Shown: positions 17,491 through 25,168 of the stretch, piece after piece | Layout of the letters: every line of letters begins with the position of its first letter | How positions within the stretch are numbered: position 1 is the stretch's first letter | NCBI GenBank assembly: GCA_004298075.1 | Contig: SCRK01000215.1 | Location: forward strand, 1 to 47,489 | From: a bacterium | Lineage (GTDB): Bacteria; Omnitrophota; Gorgyraeia; Gygaellales; Profunditerraquicolaceae | Length of the DNA stretch: 47,489 bases | Reading direction: 5' to 3' | The notes under the pieces: generated by a model | The model's input: only the letters and a program-made list of their open reading frames with translations | The model's database searches: none | What the model was told of the DNA's origin: nothing | Program-made: the position numbers and the translations under genes

Positions 17491-18230
17491 CTACGATAGG
17501 GAGTCTTTGTCCTGCTAAAACCATGTGATTTAAGCCAATGTTCGCTGGCTTGCAAACCTTGCTTGTCATCTACATCTAAACCACCCTGTTGAATAATGGG
17601 GAAAATACGCTTGCCCATCCAGGGAAACGGAGGTTGGCCGTCGGTGAAATCCATGCATCGGGGCCGGATAATCCATAATGAAGCATCGCAAAAATAGATA
17701 TTACCCGTGCATTTCCGGTCACAGGTTACCTTAATGCCAAGCTTCTTGGCGTCTATTGCCGGAATAAGCGCGCCGTCTTTACCTATCTTTTTTGCCCGAA
17801 CCGGGCTATATTGGTTCAGGAGGCCAACTGTAGCAACAGAATCGAGAAACGGATCTTTTTTCAGCTCCCTAATCCCCTTATCTATGTTTTTTGTCAAAAC
17901 TGTAGCGGCATTGCAAAGTAGGATAACTATCATCTCCGGGAGTTCCCCTAAATCTTTTGAAATATATTTAACCCCATGCCGCAATACATCCTCCAGCAAG
18001 GCTTTGTCTGTAGCCAATATTTTTGGCCGAGCTATTATCCTGGCTTTATGCCTCAAAGAAATATTTGCAATCTTCTCTGAATCCGTAGAAACATATATCC
18101 TTTCGATGTGCTTTGAATGTAATGCGGCCTGTAAAGGATACCACATCAATGGCCTGCCAAAAATAGGGTAAATATTTTTATTCGGCACGCCTTTACTACC
18201 CTTTCTTCCGCAGAGTAAAGCGACAACCAT
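17487..18230 (-). CDS. CMP-sugar synthetase (acylneuraminate cytidylyltransferase family, NeuA-like)
   Basis: A 247-aa nucleotidyltransferase that would couple CTP to a 2-keto sugar acid or related alcohol. It has LLCGRKGSKGVPNKNI at the N-terminus, where the family usually has RGGSKGIPxKN. VSTDSEKIA and the acidic LATDKALLEDVLRH follow, in the usual NeuA positions. A C-terminal DVDDKQGLQASE matches the metal and substrate region. It is not the SpsF-type protein, which is separate at 32673-33392, so the locus appears to have two CMP-activation enzymes. It starts two bases after the glycyl radical enzyme activase stop, which implies the two are made together. Confidence 0.87.
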   Translation of the reverse strand: MVVALLCGRKGSKGVPNKNIYPIFGRPLMWYPLQAALHSKHIERIYVSTDSEKIANISLRHKARIIARPKILATDKALLEDVLRHGVKYISKDLGELPEMIVILLCNAATVLTKNIDKGIRELKKDPFLDSVATVGLLNQYSPVRAKKIGKDGALIPAIDAKKLGIKVTCDRKCTGNIYFCDASLWIIRPRCMDFTDGQPPFPWMGKRIFPIIQQGGLDVDDKQGLQASEHWLKSHGFSRTKTPYRR

Positions 18231-18232
18231 CC

Positions 18233-18985
18233 TTATCCTCCTATAACCACCTTGCTGTAATGAAGCCGGATAAGCCCGGCAAATTCAAGAACCTTATGCT
18301 TCCTATCAGCTTCGGGAATAATGCTGATCTTTCCGGCTGGAGCATAATTAATCCCCAAGCGCGCGTATTTATCTTCGCCAAAGCGGTGATAGGGCAATAA
18401 GTTTATTCCCTCGGCAGAAATATCCCCGGCTAGCTCTGCGATCTTATGCGCCTGTTTTTCGTCCATGTTATAACCAGGGACAAGGGGTACCCTTAAATAA
18501 ATTTTTGCCTTATCAAGGCTGAGCCTTTTCAAATTTTGGAGTATACCGGAATTTCCGGAACCTGTGTATGTATTATGCAAATCAGGATCGAGATGTTTAA
18601 TATCGTACAGATAATAATCCACCAAACCTTTTACCGCCTCAAAATTACTCCAGGGTACCTCGCCGCAAGTCTCAATAGCTGTCCCAATACCATGACCCCT
18701 ACATTCTTTTAAAAGAACTCCCGCAAATTCCGGCTGAAGTAACGGCTCTCCTCCAGAGAGGGTCAATCCGCCTCCGGAATTCAAGAAATACGGCTTGTCT
18801 TCTAAAAGCCATGGGATAACCTCTTCAATTTCAACTTCACGGATAAATTTGTTATCCGGGATAAAAGACTCAGGGTTACAACACCACGCGCATTTCAGAG
18901 AACAGCCATAAAGGAATAAAACCGATCTGATCCCCAGTCCGTCATGTATCGCGTAACGCTGAAAATTAAATATCTTCCCTCTCAT
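18233..18985 (-). CDS. Glycyl radical enzyme activase (PFL-activating-enzyme-like radical SAM)
   Basis: A 250-aa radical SAM protein that would abstract hydrogen from the glycine of the adjacent glycyl radical enzyme. HDGLGIRSVLF precedes the cluster motif with C28, C32 and C35 (GCSLKCAWC). SGGEPLLQPEF, IETCG and YDIKHLDP follow in PFL-AE order. It lacks the ferredoxin-like insert of most dehydratase-type activases, so it is PFL-AE-sized. The usual His after the third Cys is Cys36. I chose the ATG at 18985 because it follows the upstream stop by one base (TAA-T-ATG). A longer frame from 19036 would overlap the GRE gene by 50 bp. Confidence 0.9.
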   Translation of the reverse strand: MRGKIFNFQRYAIHDGLGIRSVLFLYGCSLKCAWCCNPESFIPDNKFIREVEIEEVIPWLLEDKPYFLNSGGGLTLSGGEPLLQPEFAGVLLKECRGHGIGTAIETCGEVPWSNFEAVKGLVDYYLYDIKHLDPDLHNTYTGSGNSGILQNLKRLSLDKAKIYLRVPLVPGYNMDEKQAHKIAELAGDISAEGINLLPYHRFGEDKYARLGINYAPAGKISIIPEADRKHKVLEFAGLIRLHYSKVVIGG

Positions 18986-18986
18986 A

Positions 18987-21482
18987 TTAACAGGCCCTGG
19001 CAATAAAATCATCCTGGATCGGTTTGGACAGGTCAATAAACCGCGCGCTGTAGCCTCCGACCCTCACGATAAGGTCTTTATATAAACCAGGATCACTCTG
19101 TGCCTTCTTTAATTCGTCCCGGTCGACAACAGAATATTGCACGGACATCCCCCCAAGCTCAAAATATGTCCGCAATAACGCCCCCCATTTGATCAGATCA
19201 TCATGCCGGGATACGATATTAAACGGCATAACCTGGTTAAAAACGATACCATTGGGCGCTTTCTGCGTATTTATGTCAGCAGCTGCATTATGCGTGGCAG
19301 TATAGCCTAAAGCTTCGGCGTATTGAGAAGGGGCAACCGAACCCGAAAGCATCTCGCGGGCAAATCTCCCGTCAGGCGTTGCCGATACATCCTCCCCCAA
19401 TACCAAGTATATACCCATTGAAAATAAACCGATCACGAATTTAGCTTCAACATCCCCTCTTTTAATCCTATGCTTTTCATATTCTGAAGAAAAATTATCT
19501 ACAAGCCACTTTGCCCAAAATTGAGCCCTTTTACCCGAAGCTCCATAACGGCTAAGGCTAAGGGATATATTACGCAATCCTTCAAACCCCTTCCAATTTG
19601 CCTCTAACGCCAAGAGTAATTCATTCATTGAGCAGCTCTTCCTTTTGAATACAAGCTCTTCAATTGCCATTAAAGAATCAGCTGCCGTAGCCAGGCCTAC
19701 CCCTACAGCCCCGATCCAGTTATACCGGCAGCCTCCTCCCGCGTAATCAAAGCCGTTACTCCTCGGTCCCGGATGCATAAGGCTTAAATAAGGATTAGTC
19801 AGGGTATCTGAAAAATGCCGCTCTACCAAACTATTCATTAACACATTCATTTCTACGGCATAGCGTAATTGCTTGATGAATGCAGAGCTAAACTCATCCA
19901 TTACCTTAAAAGAATCTGCCTTACCTGAATTTGGCCCTACTTGAGCATTATTCATTGGATTTATGCCGTTATACAAAGTTAACTCAACTACCTTTGCCAA
20001 ATTAAAGAAACCGGCATTATTATGCCCGTTAGTATCAGCGGATACCGGAGAACTATTAGGGTCGGTAATGTTCTCCTGGCAGCCCAAGTCCGCGTAATGC
20101 CTTGCGTCCTCTAAAAGCACTCCCGCGTGCGAAACTAAAGACGGGATTATCACATCATCATTGATAAATTGAGGTAATCCGCTGCCCAGACGCACCACCT
20201 CTAACGCACTATCAACTAAGGCTTGCGGGGTTCCCTTATGGAGCCTTAGCGAAAGATTCGGCTCTTTCAAATGAACATGCGCCTGTGCCTCTAAAAACCT
20301 ATAGGTGAGCTCATTAGTAATATCATTGCCCTTCTCATCTATTCCGCCTAATGTTATTTTATCATTAGTCCTGTCTCCGGCTAAACCCCTTCCTGTTTTT
20401 TCATCCCTTACGGACTGATATTCATAACATTTAAGGAAAAAACATTCTAAAAGCTCCTGCGCCTTTTCTTTTTCTTCAGAAGCCTTTACCCATTTCTTAT
20501 ATAAGGGATAGAGGTAATAATCCATTCTCCCGAGTGAATGGGAAACCCCCGACTCAGTAAGGAAATTGGTCATATGCATAAAATGTATCGCTTGCAAAGC
20601 CTCCCACCAAGATCTGGCGGGGAATTCAGGGACTTTTTTGCATATATCAGCTATAGCCATTAATTCTTTTTTCTTTTCCGGGGCAGCTGAAAGGCTTTTT
20701 TCTTCGTATACTTTAGCGCAGCGCCTGGCATAAAGCATCACCGCCTCCGCACAGATGATCATCGCCTCATACATCTCTAAACGCCGGCTATCTTTTTCTG
20801 ACCCTAAGTTTTTCGCAAGCTTATCCCTCCGGCAGATTATTTCATTTTTTATTTCTTTTAACCCTTTGGTGACCACGCTATTGTAATCCTCTACGGTGTG
20901 CGAAAAACCTTTGCCAAAATTAGTCATAAATACCTGGGCTTTATTAATGAACTCCAACTCTTGGGGATAAGAGGCTTCCATATCTTTATATATATAAGCG
21001 CCTAAATACTTATCCTTCCAGTATGGCAGTATTTCCTCTTCAAGTATTCTTAAATCCTCCTGAGAAATTTCTACGGGCTGGATACCGCGCAGCGGCAGGT
21101 TGCGTAATTGCGTCCCGGGCCTGTTCTTAGAATCGCTCGATAGCCAGCCGGTATAATATTCCGGGTCAATCTCAATAGCCCCGTAGAAAGATATCGCGCT
21201 TCCGGCGATGAGCTGATCTTCAATGACCGGAATAGGAATGTTTTCAAGAACATAATAAAAAGCTTTTGCCTTGCGGATTGCCGCAGGTTCTGCCTCGTTC
21301 TTCCGATATCCGTCTGTAAATAATCTGGCCCGATGAATAGAAATCTCAGGGATCCTGGTTCCCAACAAAAATTTTTTTATCCGCTGAATACGCAGTTCTG
21401 CCTCAGAAGACCATTTAAGCACAAGATTATCCAGGAAATTTTCGCTCATAATATCAACATTACCTTGCTGTGTATCCGCCAT
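18987..21482 (-). CDS. Glycyl radical enzyme (pyruvate formate-lyase superfamily, C-x-E dehydratase/lyase type)
   Basis: An 831-aa oxygen-sensitive enzyme that uses a protein glycyl radical for C-C, C-O, C-N or C-S cleavage. The active-site cysteine is C468 in LGCQE, with Glu at 470. This C-x-E pattern is found in glycerol/diol dehydratases and choline lyase, not in pyruvate formate-lyase (Cys-Cys). GRMDYYLYP (318-326) and ITLGG (376-380) are conserved GRE elements. The glycyl radical loop RVGGYS places the radical at G810. Length fits the family. The start could also be the ATG at 21449. The neighbours are an SDR, an activase and a CMP-sugar synthetase, not a catabolic microcompartment. The substrate is unknown. 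Confidence 0.93.
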   Translation of the reverse strand: MADTQQGNVDIMSENFLDNLVLKWSSEAELRIQRIKKFLLGTRIPEISIHRARLFTDGYRKNEAEPAAIRKAKAFYYVLENIPIPVIEDQLIAGSAISFYGAIEIDPEYYTGWLSSDSKNRPGTQLRNLPLRGIQPVEISQEDLRILEEEILPYWKDKYLGAYIYKDMEASYPQELEFINKAQVFMTNFGKGFSHTVEDYNSVVTKGLKEIKNEIICRRDKLAKNLGSEKDSRRLEMYEAMIICAEAVMLYARRCAKVYEEKSLSAAPEKKKELMAIADICKKVPEFPARSWWEALQAIHFMHMTNFLTESGVSHSLGRMDYYLYPLYKKWVKASEEKEKAQELLECFFLKCYEYQSVRDEKTGRGLAGDRTNDKITLGGIDEKGNDITNELTYRFLEAQAHVHLKEPNLSLRLHKGTPQALVDSALEVVRLGSGLPQFINDDVIIPSLVSHAGVLLEDARHYADLGCQENITDPNSSPVSADTNGHNNAGFFNLAKVVELTLYNGINPMNNAQVGPNSGKADSFKVMDEFSSAFIKQLRYAVEMNVLMNSLVERHFSDTLTNPYLSLMHPGPRSNGFDYAGGGCRYNWIGAVGVGLATAADSLMAIEELVFKRKSCSMNELLLALEANWKGFEGLRNISLSLSRYGASGKRAQFWAKWLVDNFSSEYEKHRIKRGDVEAKFVIGLFSMGIYLVLGEDVSATPDGRFAREMLSGSVAPSQYAEALGYTATHNAAADINTQKAPNGIVFNQVMPFNIVSRHDDLIKWGALLRTYFELGGMSVQYSVVDRDELKKAQSDPGLYKDLIVRVGGYSARFIDLSKPIQDDFIARAC

Positions 21483-22221
21483 CCAAAGCTATATTCTGCC
21501 CGGTCATCCAGCTAGCCTTATCCGAGATCAGATACATGGCTAGATCCGCTACCTCCTCCGGAGTTCCGCCACGGCCGATTGGATGCCAGCCATGCCTTGC
21601 TTTAAGCGTGGCCTTGGGGTCTTCTGTTGCATCCACTAATTTCATACTCATCTCGGTTTGAACCCAGCCAGGGCATATCGAATTAACCCTCACTTTTCCC
21701 GCCAAATCTAAAGCCAGGGCACGCACAAAGTTTGCTACGCCTCCTTTTACCGTACAGTAAGCCAGGCGGTTTTCTTTTCCTTTTAAGCCGAAAATGGAGC
21801 CGATAACCAGGATATTGGCATTCTTTGACTTCTTTAAACCGGCCAATGCCTGCCTGCAACACAAAAATAAGGAATCCAAATGCTGGCTCTGCAGATCCTT
21901 CCAGTTCTCAAAAGAAGTATCAAGCAGACTCCCTGGGATTGCCCTGCCGATGGAAACTACCAGGGTATCAATCCTACCATCCTTGTTGATTATCTCATCA
22001 GCAGTTTTCTTAACTTGGAGATAATCAACGGCATCACAGACGGATACTCTGGCTGAACCGTGTTTCCTTTTGATGATCCCTGCCGTTTCATTAAGATTAA
22101 CTATATTTCTGCCTGAAATCCAGACTTTAGCGCCTTCAAGCGCTGTCTTAACTGAAATAGCCCTGCCTATTCCGCTTCCACCGCCTACTACCCAGACTGT
22201 GCGATTCTTTAAATTATTCAT
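21460..22221 (-). CDS. Classical short-chain dehydrogenase/reductase (FabG-like)
   Basis: A 253-aa NAD(P)-dependent oxidoreductase. The cofactor loop is GGGSGIGRA near the N-terminus. The catalytic Ser is in VIGSIFG and the Tyr-x3-Lys pair in YCTVKGG. CPGWVQTEM and the C-terminal NIALDGGYT complete the family pattern. In this position it could reduce a carbonyl formed by the glycyl radical enzyme, or oxidise an alcohol before it acts. Its ATG overlaps the methyltransferase stop by 4 bp. Its TAA lies inside the first codons of the longer reading of the GRE gene. Function beyond oxidoreductase is inferred from context. Confidence 0.88.
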   Translation of the reverse strand: MNNLKNRTVWVVGGGSGIGRAISVKTALEGAKVWISGRNIVNLNETAGIIKRKHGSARVSVCDAVDYLQVKKTADEIINKDGRIDTLVVSIGRAIPGSLLDTSFENWKDLQSQHLDSLFLCCRQALAGLKKSKNANILVIGSIFGLKGKENRLAYCTVKGGVANFVRALALDLAGKVRVNSICPGWVQTEMSMKLVDATEDPKATLKARHGWHPIGRGGTPEEVADLAMYLISDKASWMTGQNIALDGGYTAR

Positions 22222-23006
22222 TTTAATATCCTTTCAAAGGGTTCAGTAAATCCGATATTTTCCTCTTTTAAACGCCAGCGGATCTCTTTAGGCAGATCAG
22301 TTATTATCTCTGTTTTTCTTCTCCCCTTCTCAATACATACTACTGTAAAACAAACCTGATCAAAAGGCATGGTAACCGATTTATCGCACTTGCCGAAATA
22401 TCCCTTTGCAAGAACAACTGCCGGTTTCAGGTCATCCTTTAAGAAACCGAATACTTCCGCCGCATCAGCCAGGACGTAAGGAACCTTCGTTTCTTTATCC
22501 TCCACCGGTTTATTGCTGTGGAACCGGTCTTTGAGCACCATATATGAATCAGCTTCATTAAATGTATAACTTTTTGGCAAAAGGCGAGGCAGATCAAGAA
22601 GGCAATATCTCTTGGATACGCGATAACATTCCTTAATGAAACTCCTGTAATCAGGCACATGGTTTAATACGCCCAGAGAAACTACTAGATCAAAAGAATT
22701 ATCGGCAAATTCAATTTTTTTCCCTGAAGTAACCCTGAAATCAGCTCCAGGAAAGACCTTCTTTGCAGCATCTACCATCCCTTCGGATACGTCAATACCA
22801 GTATATTTAATCTTTGGGTTTACGGTACGGATTATATTGTAGAAACCTCCGGCAGCGCAGCCAACATCCAATACCGACCTGGCTTTATATAAAAGCGGGA
22901 AAAAGAAAACTCTCTCGGATTCATAGATATCTTCCGGCTTATTCCTCAATTGCTCATAATAGCCGATTGCTTCATCTAAATCCCAAGCTTTAAAGTTTTG
23001 CCCCAT
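22218..23006 (-). CDS. Class I SAM-dependent methyltransferase
   Basis: A 262-aa methyltransferase. Motif I reads VLDVGCAAGGF, motif II YTGIDVSEGM, and the motif IV region LVVSLGVLNH. The N-terminal ExxRNKPEDIY region and the C-terminal extension are unremarkable. A GGAG ribosome site lies eight bases before the ATG at 23006. The first 17 bp overlap the end of the aminotransferase gene. It is likely to methylate a sugar hydroxyl, carboxyl or amine in the precursor made by this sub-cluster. The acceptor atom cannot be deduced. Confidence 0.82.
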   Translation of the reverse strand: MGQNFKAWDLDEAIGYYEQLRNKPEDIYESERVFFFPLLYKARSVLDVGCAAGGFYNIIRTVNPKIKYTGIDVSEGMVDAAKKVFPGADFRVTSGKKIEFADNSFDLVVSLGVLNHVPDYRSFIKECYRVSKRYCLLDLPRLLPKSYTFNEADSYMVLKDRFHSNKPVEDKETKVPYVLADAAEVFGFLKDDLKPAVVLAKGYFGKCDKSVTMPFDQVCFTVVCIEKGRRKTEIITDLPKEIRWRLKEENIGFTEPFERILK

Positions 23007-24060
23007 TCAAACTCCTTTCGATTATATCCATAGCCTTATTCATCAGATCTTCGGGTCCTAAAGTTATCCTTAAGTGCCTAACGGCAGGATAATGGAACGG
23101 GCCTTTCAGAAGCAATCCTTCTTTAGCGGCAGCATCCACAACCGATTTTACCGTATCCGCATCTTTCAATTGCAATAGGATTGAGTTTCCTGCTTGGCCG
23201 TGTGTGGGTATATTAAGTTTTTTCGCCCGATCTGTTACAGCTTTCCTGCCGAGCTTGACTTCTTTGACGTAATCTTCAACAATATCCATTCTTGTCAGGA
23301 AAAATTCTATCAACTTGACAGCCACTCCGTTTATTTCGGAAATCGGCTTGACTTTCTTTAAATCCGCGATTCGCTGCACGTTAGATACAATAAGACCGGC
23401 TCGCAGCCCCGCCATACCGAAAGCTTTGGAAAAGCTCCTGGTTACGATAAGGTTAGGGTATTGACCGATCAAACCTATAACTGTTTCTGGATAAAAATAG
23501 TGGTAAGCTTCGTCAATAACCACTAAGAAATCTTTCTTCTGCGAAAGTTTAAGAATGGCCCCTAACTCTTCTTTGCTAAAAATCCGCTCTATCGGCTGAT
23601 TCGGATTGGGCAAGCATACGATCCTGGTGCGCTCTGTGATGGCGTTTAAGATATTCTCAAAAGGCAAAGAAAGATCATCGGAGAACCCAACTTCCACGGC
23701 CTTTGCGCCAAACATCTGCGCGTATATTGGATACATGGCATAACTTGGAGAAATCAATAAAGCTTCATCACCTGACCCGATATATACCTCAAAGATTGTC
23801 TTTAACGCCACATCAGACCCGTGGCTCAAAAGCAGGCATTTTGGGCTTACCCCTAAAATAATTGAAAGTTTGTCGTAAAGAGGGCCAATCTCCGGATAGG
23901 ACATAATCAGCTCTGGTGTAATAATCTTTTGTATCTCTTTCCATAACGGTCCCGGCCAATTAGAAGTGCGCTCGTTTCTATCCAAACGTACCTTATCCAG
24001 TCTATCAAGATAAGGCATATCTAAACGTTCAATTTTTTCTAAATGCGTCTTCGCTTTCAT
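22990..24060 (-). CDS. Class I/II PLP aminotransferase (HisC/CobD-like)
   Basis: About 356 aa, fold-type I PLP enzyme. It has the N-terminal VRLDRNERT segment, SHGSDVAL, CLPNPNQPIER, VIDEAYHYF, and the PLP lysine in RSFSKAFGMAGLRAG. It resembles histidinol-phosphate aminotransferases and threonine-phosphate decarboxylases, which act on phosphorylated three- or four-carbon compounds. No other histidine or cobalamin gene is nearby, so an aminated or decarboxylated glycan building block is more likely. I chose the ATG at 24060 because of a GGAGGA ribosome site eight bases upstream. The longer frame from 24108 has less support and would overlap the upstream gene by 80 bp. Confidence 0.85.
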   Translation of the reverse strand: MKAKTHLEKIERLDMPYLDRLDKVRLDRNERTSNWPGPLWKEIQKIITPELIMSYPEIGPLYDKLSIILGVSPKCLLLSHGSDVALKTIFEVYIGSGDEALLISPSYAMYPIYAQMFGAKAVEVGFSDDLSLPFENILNAITERTRIVCLPNPNQPIERIFSKEELGAILKLSQKKDFLVVIDEAYHYFYPETVIGLIGQYPNLIVTRSFSKAFGMAGLRAGLIVSNVQRIADLKKVKPISEINGVAVKLIEFFLTRMDIVEDYVKEVKLGRKAVTDRAKKLNIPTHGQAGNSILLQLKDADTVKSVVDAAAKEGLLLKGPFHYPAVRHLRITLGPEDLMNKAMDIIERSLNGAKL

Positions 24061-25168
24061 CAAATTTATCCTCCGAATCAATATTTCGCCCTTTTCTTGC
24101 GAACACATCCATATAATTACCCTTTAAAATCCCCATGAGATTCAAAACTTTCATCACGGCAGTTGTTATAAGCATAATTGGATATAAGGCAAGTACTATA
24201 ATTTTGTGATTGATAAAGCAATGCCGATGTAAGAAATTCTTATTAAATAACTTTTTCCAGAATTCCGTTGCTGTTACGTCTATACAATTGTGAAAAATCT
24301 CCACCTTTTCAAATCCAGCAGCACGCAAAGCGTAGGTTATGGATTTTGAACTAAATAACGACACATGACCGAGGCTAGACATACTGTTATCATTTTTTAA
24401 AAAAGAAAACGCAAAAGAATCTGAAGCTGGAAAAGACAAATATACGATTCCTCCCGGTTTTAACCACTTATAGAATTTTTGTAAATAAGCCACGGGCTCT
24501 AAAAGATGTTCTAATGTTTGATTCGAATAAATTATATCAAACTTTTCTAAAAAAACCGATTCGTCTAACTCGTGGAGATATAATATTCTTTCTCCTTTAA
24601 AATCTTTCAGACGATTTCTTGCTCTTTGAATCCTATAGTCATCAATATCTACGCCATATATATCGTATATCTGCTCTGCCTTGGCAAGTAAACGGCCTGT
24701 TCCGCATCCATAATCTAAGAAAACTCCTGCCTTTTGCCTACCCCTTAATCGTTCCAATACCGGATAAGACTCAGGTAACGATTCATCTATATATCCATAT
24801 TTTATTTGTTTTTCATACCACCATTTATCTAAGCCGCCATAGCCAGTAACATATATCTCACTATAGCAGTCTTCCGAAGGAAGCGGATTCATATATACAA
24901 AATCACAGCAGGAACACTTATAATATTTGCATCCATCAATTTCACTTTTATCTAGCACTAAGAAGGTCTTATCTGAATGACAAATAGGGCATTTCCTGTA
25001 TTTCAACAAATCCTTCGAGCTCCATTCCATGAATTTCTTTCGAGAATATTCGTAAAAATCAATGAGAAACTTGCATGCAAAAACATAAAGATCTTTATCC
25101 TTATACGTCCTCATTGAATTAATGGTAAGTTCATGCAGCCTCTTTAGCTTATTGGTTACTTTCACCAT
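24029..25168 (-). CDS. SAM-dependent methyltransferase with N-terminal zinc-ribbon-like domain
   Basis: A 379-aa protein. A four-cysteine ribbon (CPICHSDK, then CSCCDF) at about residues 57-85 precedes a class I methyltransferase core with FLDYGCGTGRLL, GVDIDDYRI, IIYSNQTLEHL and LKPGGIVYLSFP. This layout is common for sugar-modifying methyltransferases in antibiotic and O-antigen clusters, including some C-methyltransferases. A hydrophobic segment near the C-terminus (about residues 325-345) suggests membrane association. It overlaps the flippase gene by 7 bp and the aminotransferase by 32 bp. The acceptor is unknown. Confidence 0.82.
   Translation of the reverse strand: MVKVTNKLKRLHELTINSMRTYKDKDLYVFACKFLIDFYEYSRKKFMEWSSKDLLKYRKCPICHSDKTFLVLDKSEIDGCKYYKCSCCDFVYMNPLPSEDCYSEIYVTGYGGLDKWWYEKQIKYGYIDESLPESYPVLERLRGRQKAGVFLDYGCGTGRLLAKAEQIYDIYGVDIDDYRIQRARNRLKDFKGERILYLHELDESVFLEKFDIIYSNQTLEHLLEPVAYLQKFYKWLKPGGIVYLSFPASDSFAFSFLKNDNSMSSLGHVSLFSSKSITYALRAAGFEKVEIFHNCIDVTATEFWKKLFNKNFLHRHCFINHKIIVLALYPIMLITTAVMKVLNLMGILKGNYMDVFARKGRNIDSEDKFDESEDAFRKN
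24069..24074 (-). promoter_or_regulatory. Ribosome binding site deciding the aminotransferase start
   Basis: GGAGGA on the minus strand, eight bases before the ATG at 24060. It lies inside the 3' end of the upstream methyltransferase gene and supports reinitiation at 24060 rather than 24108. Confidence 0.75.

Noticed and set aside
17707..18171. Plus-strand open frame of 154 codons
   Set aside because: Antisense to the clear CMP-sugar synthetase gene. Its length is explained by the codon pattern of that gene.
22990..24060. HisC-like gene as evidence of a histidine biosynthesis operon
   Set aside because: No other his genes are present, and the gene is coupled to glycan-modifying genes.
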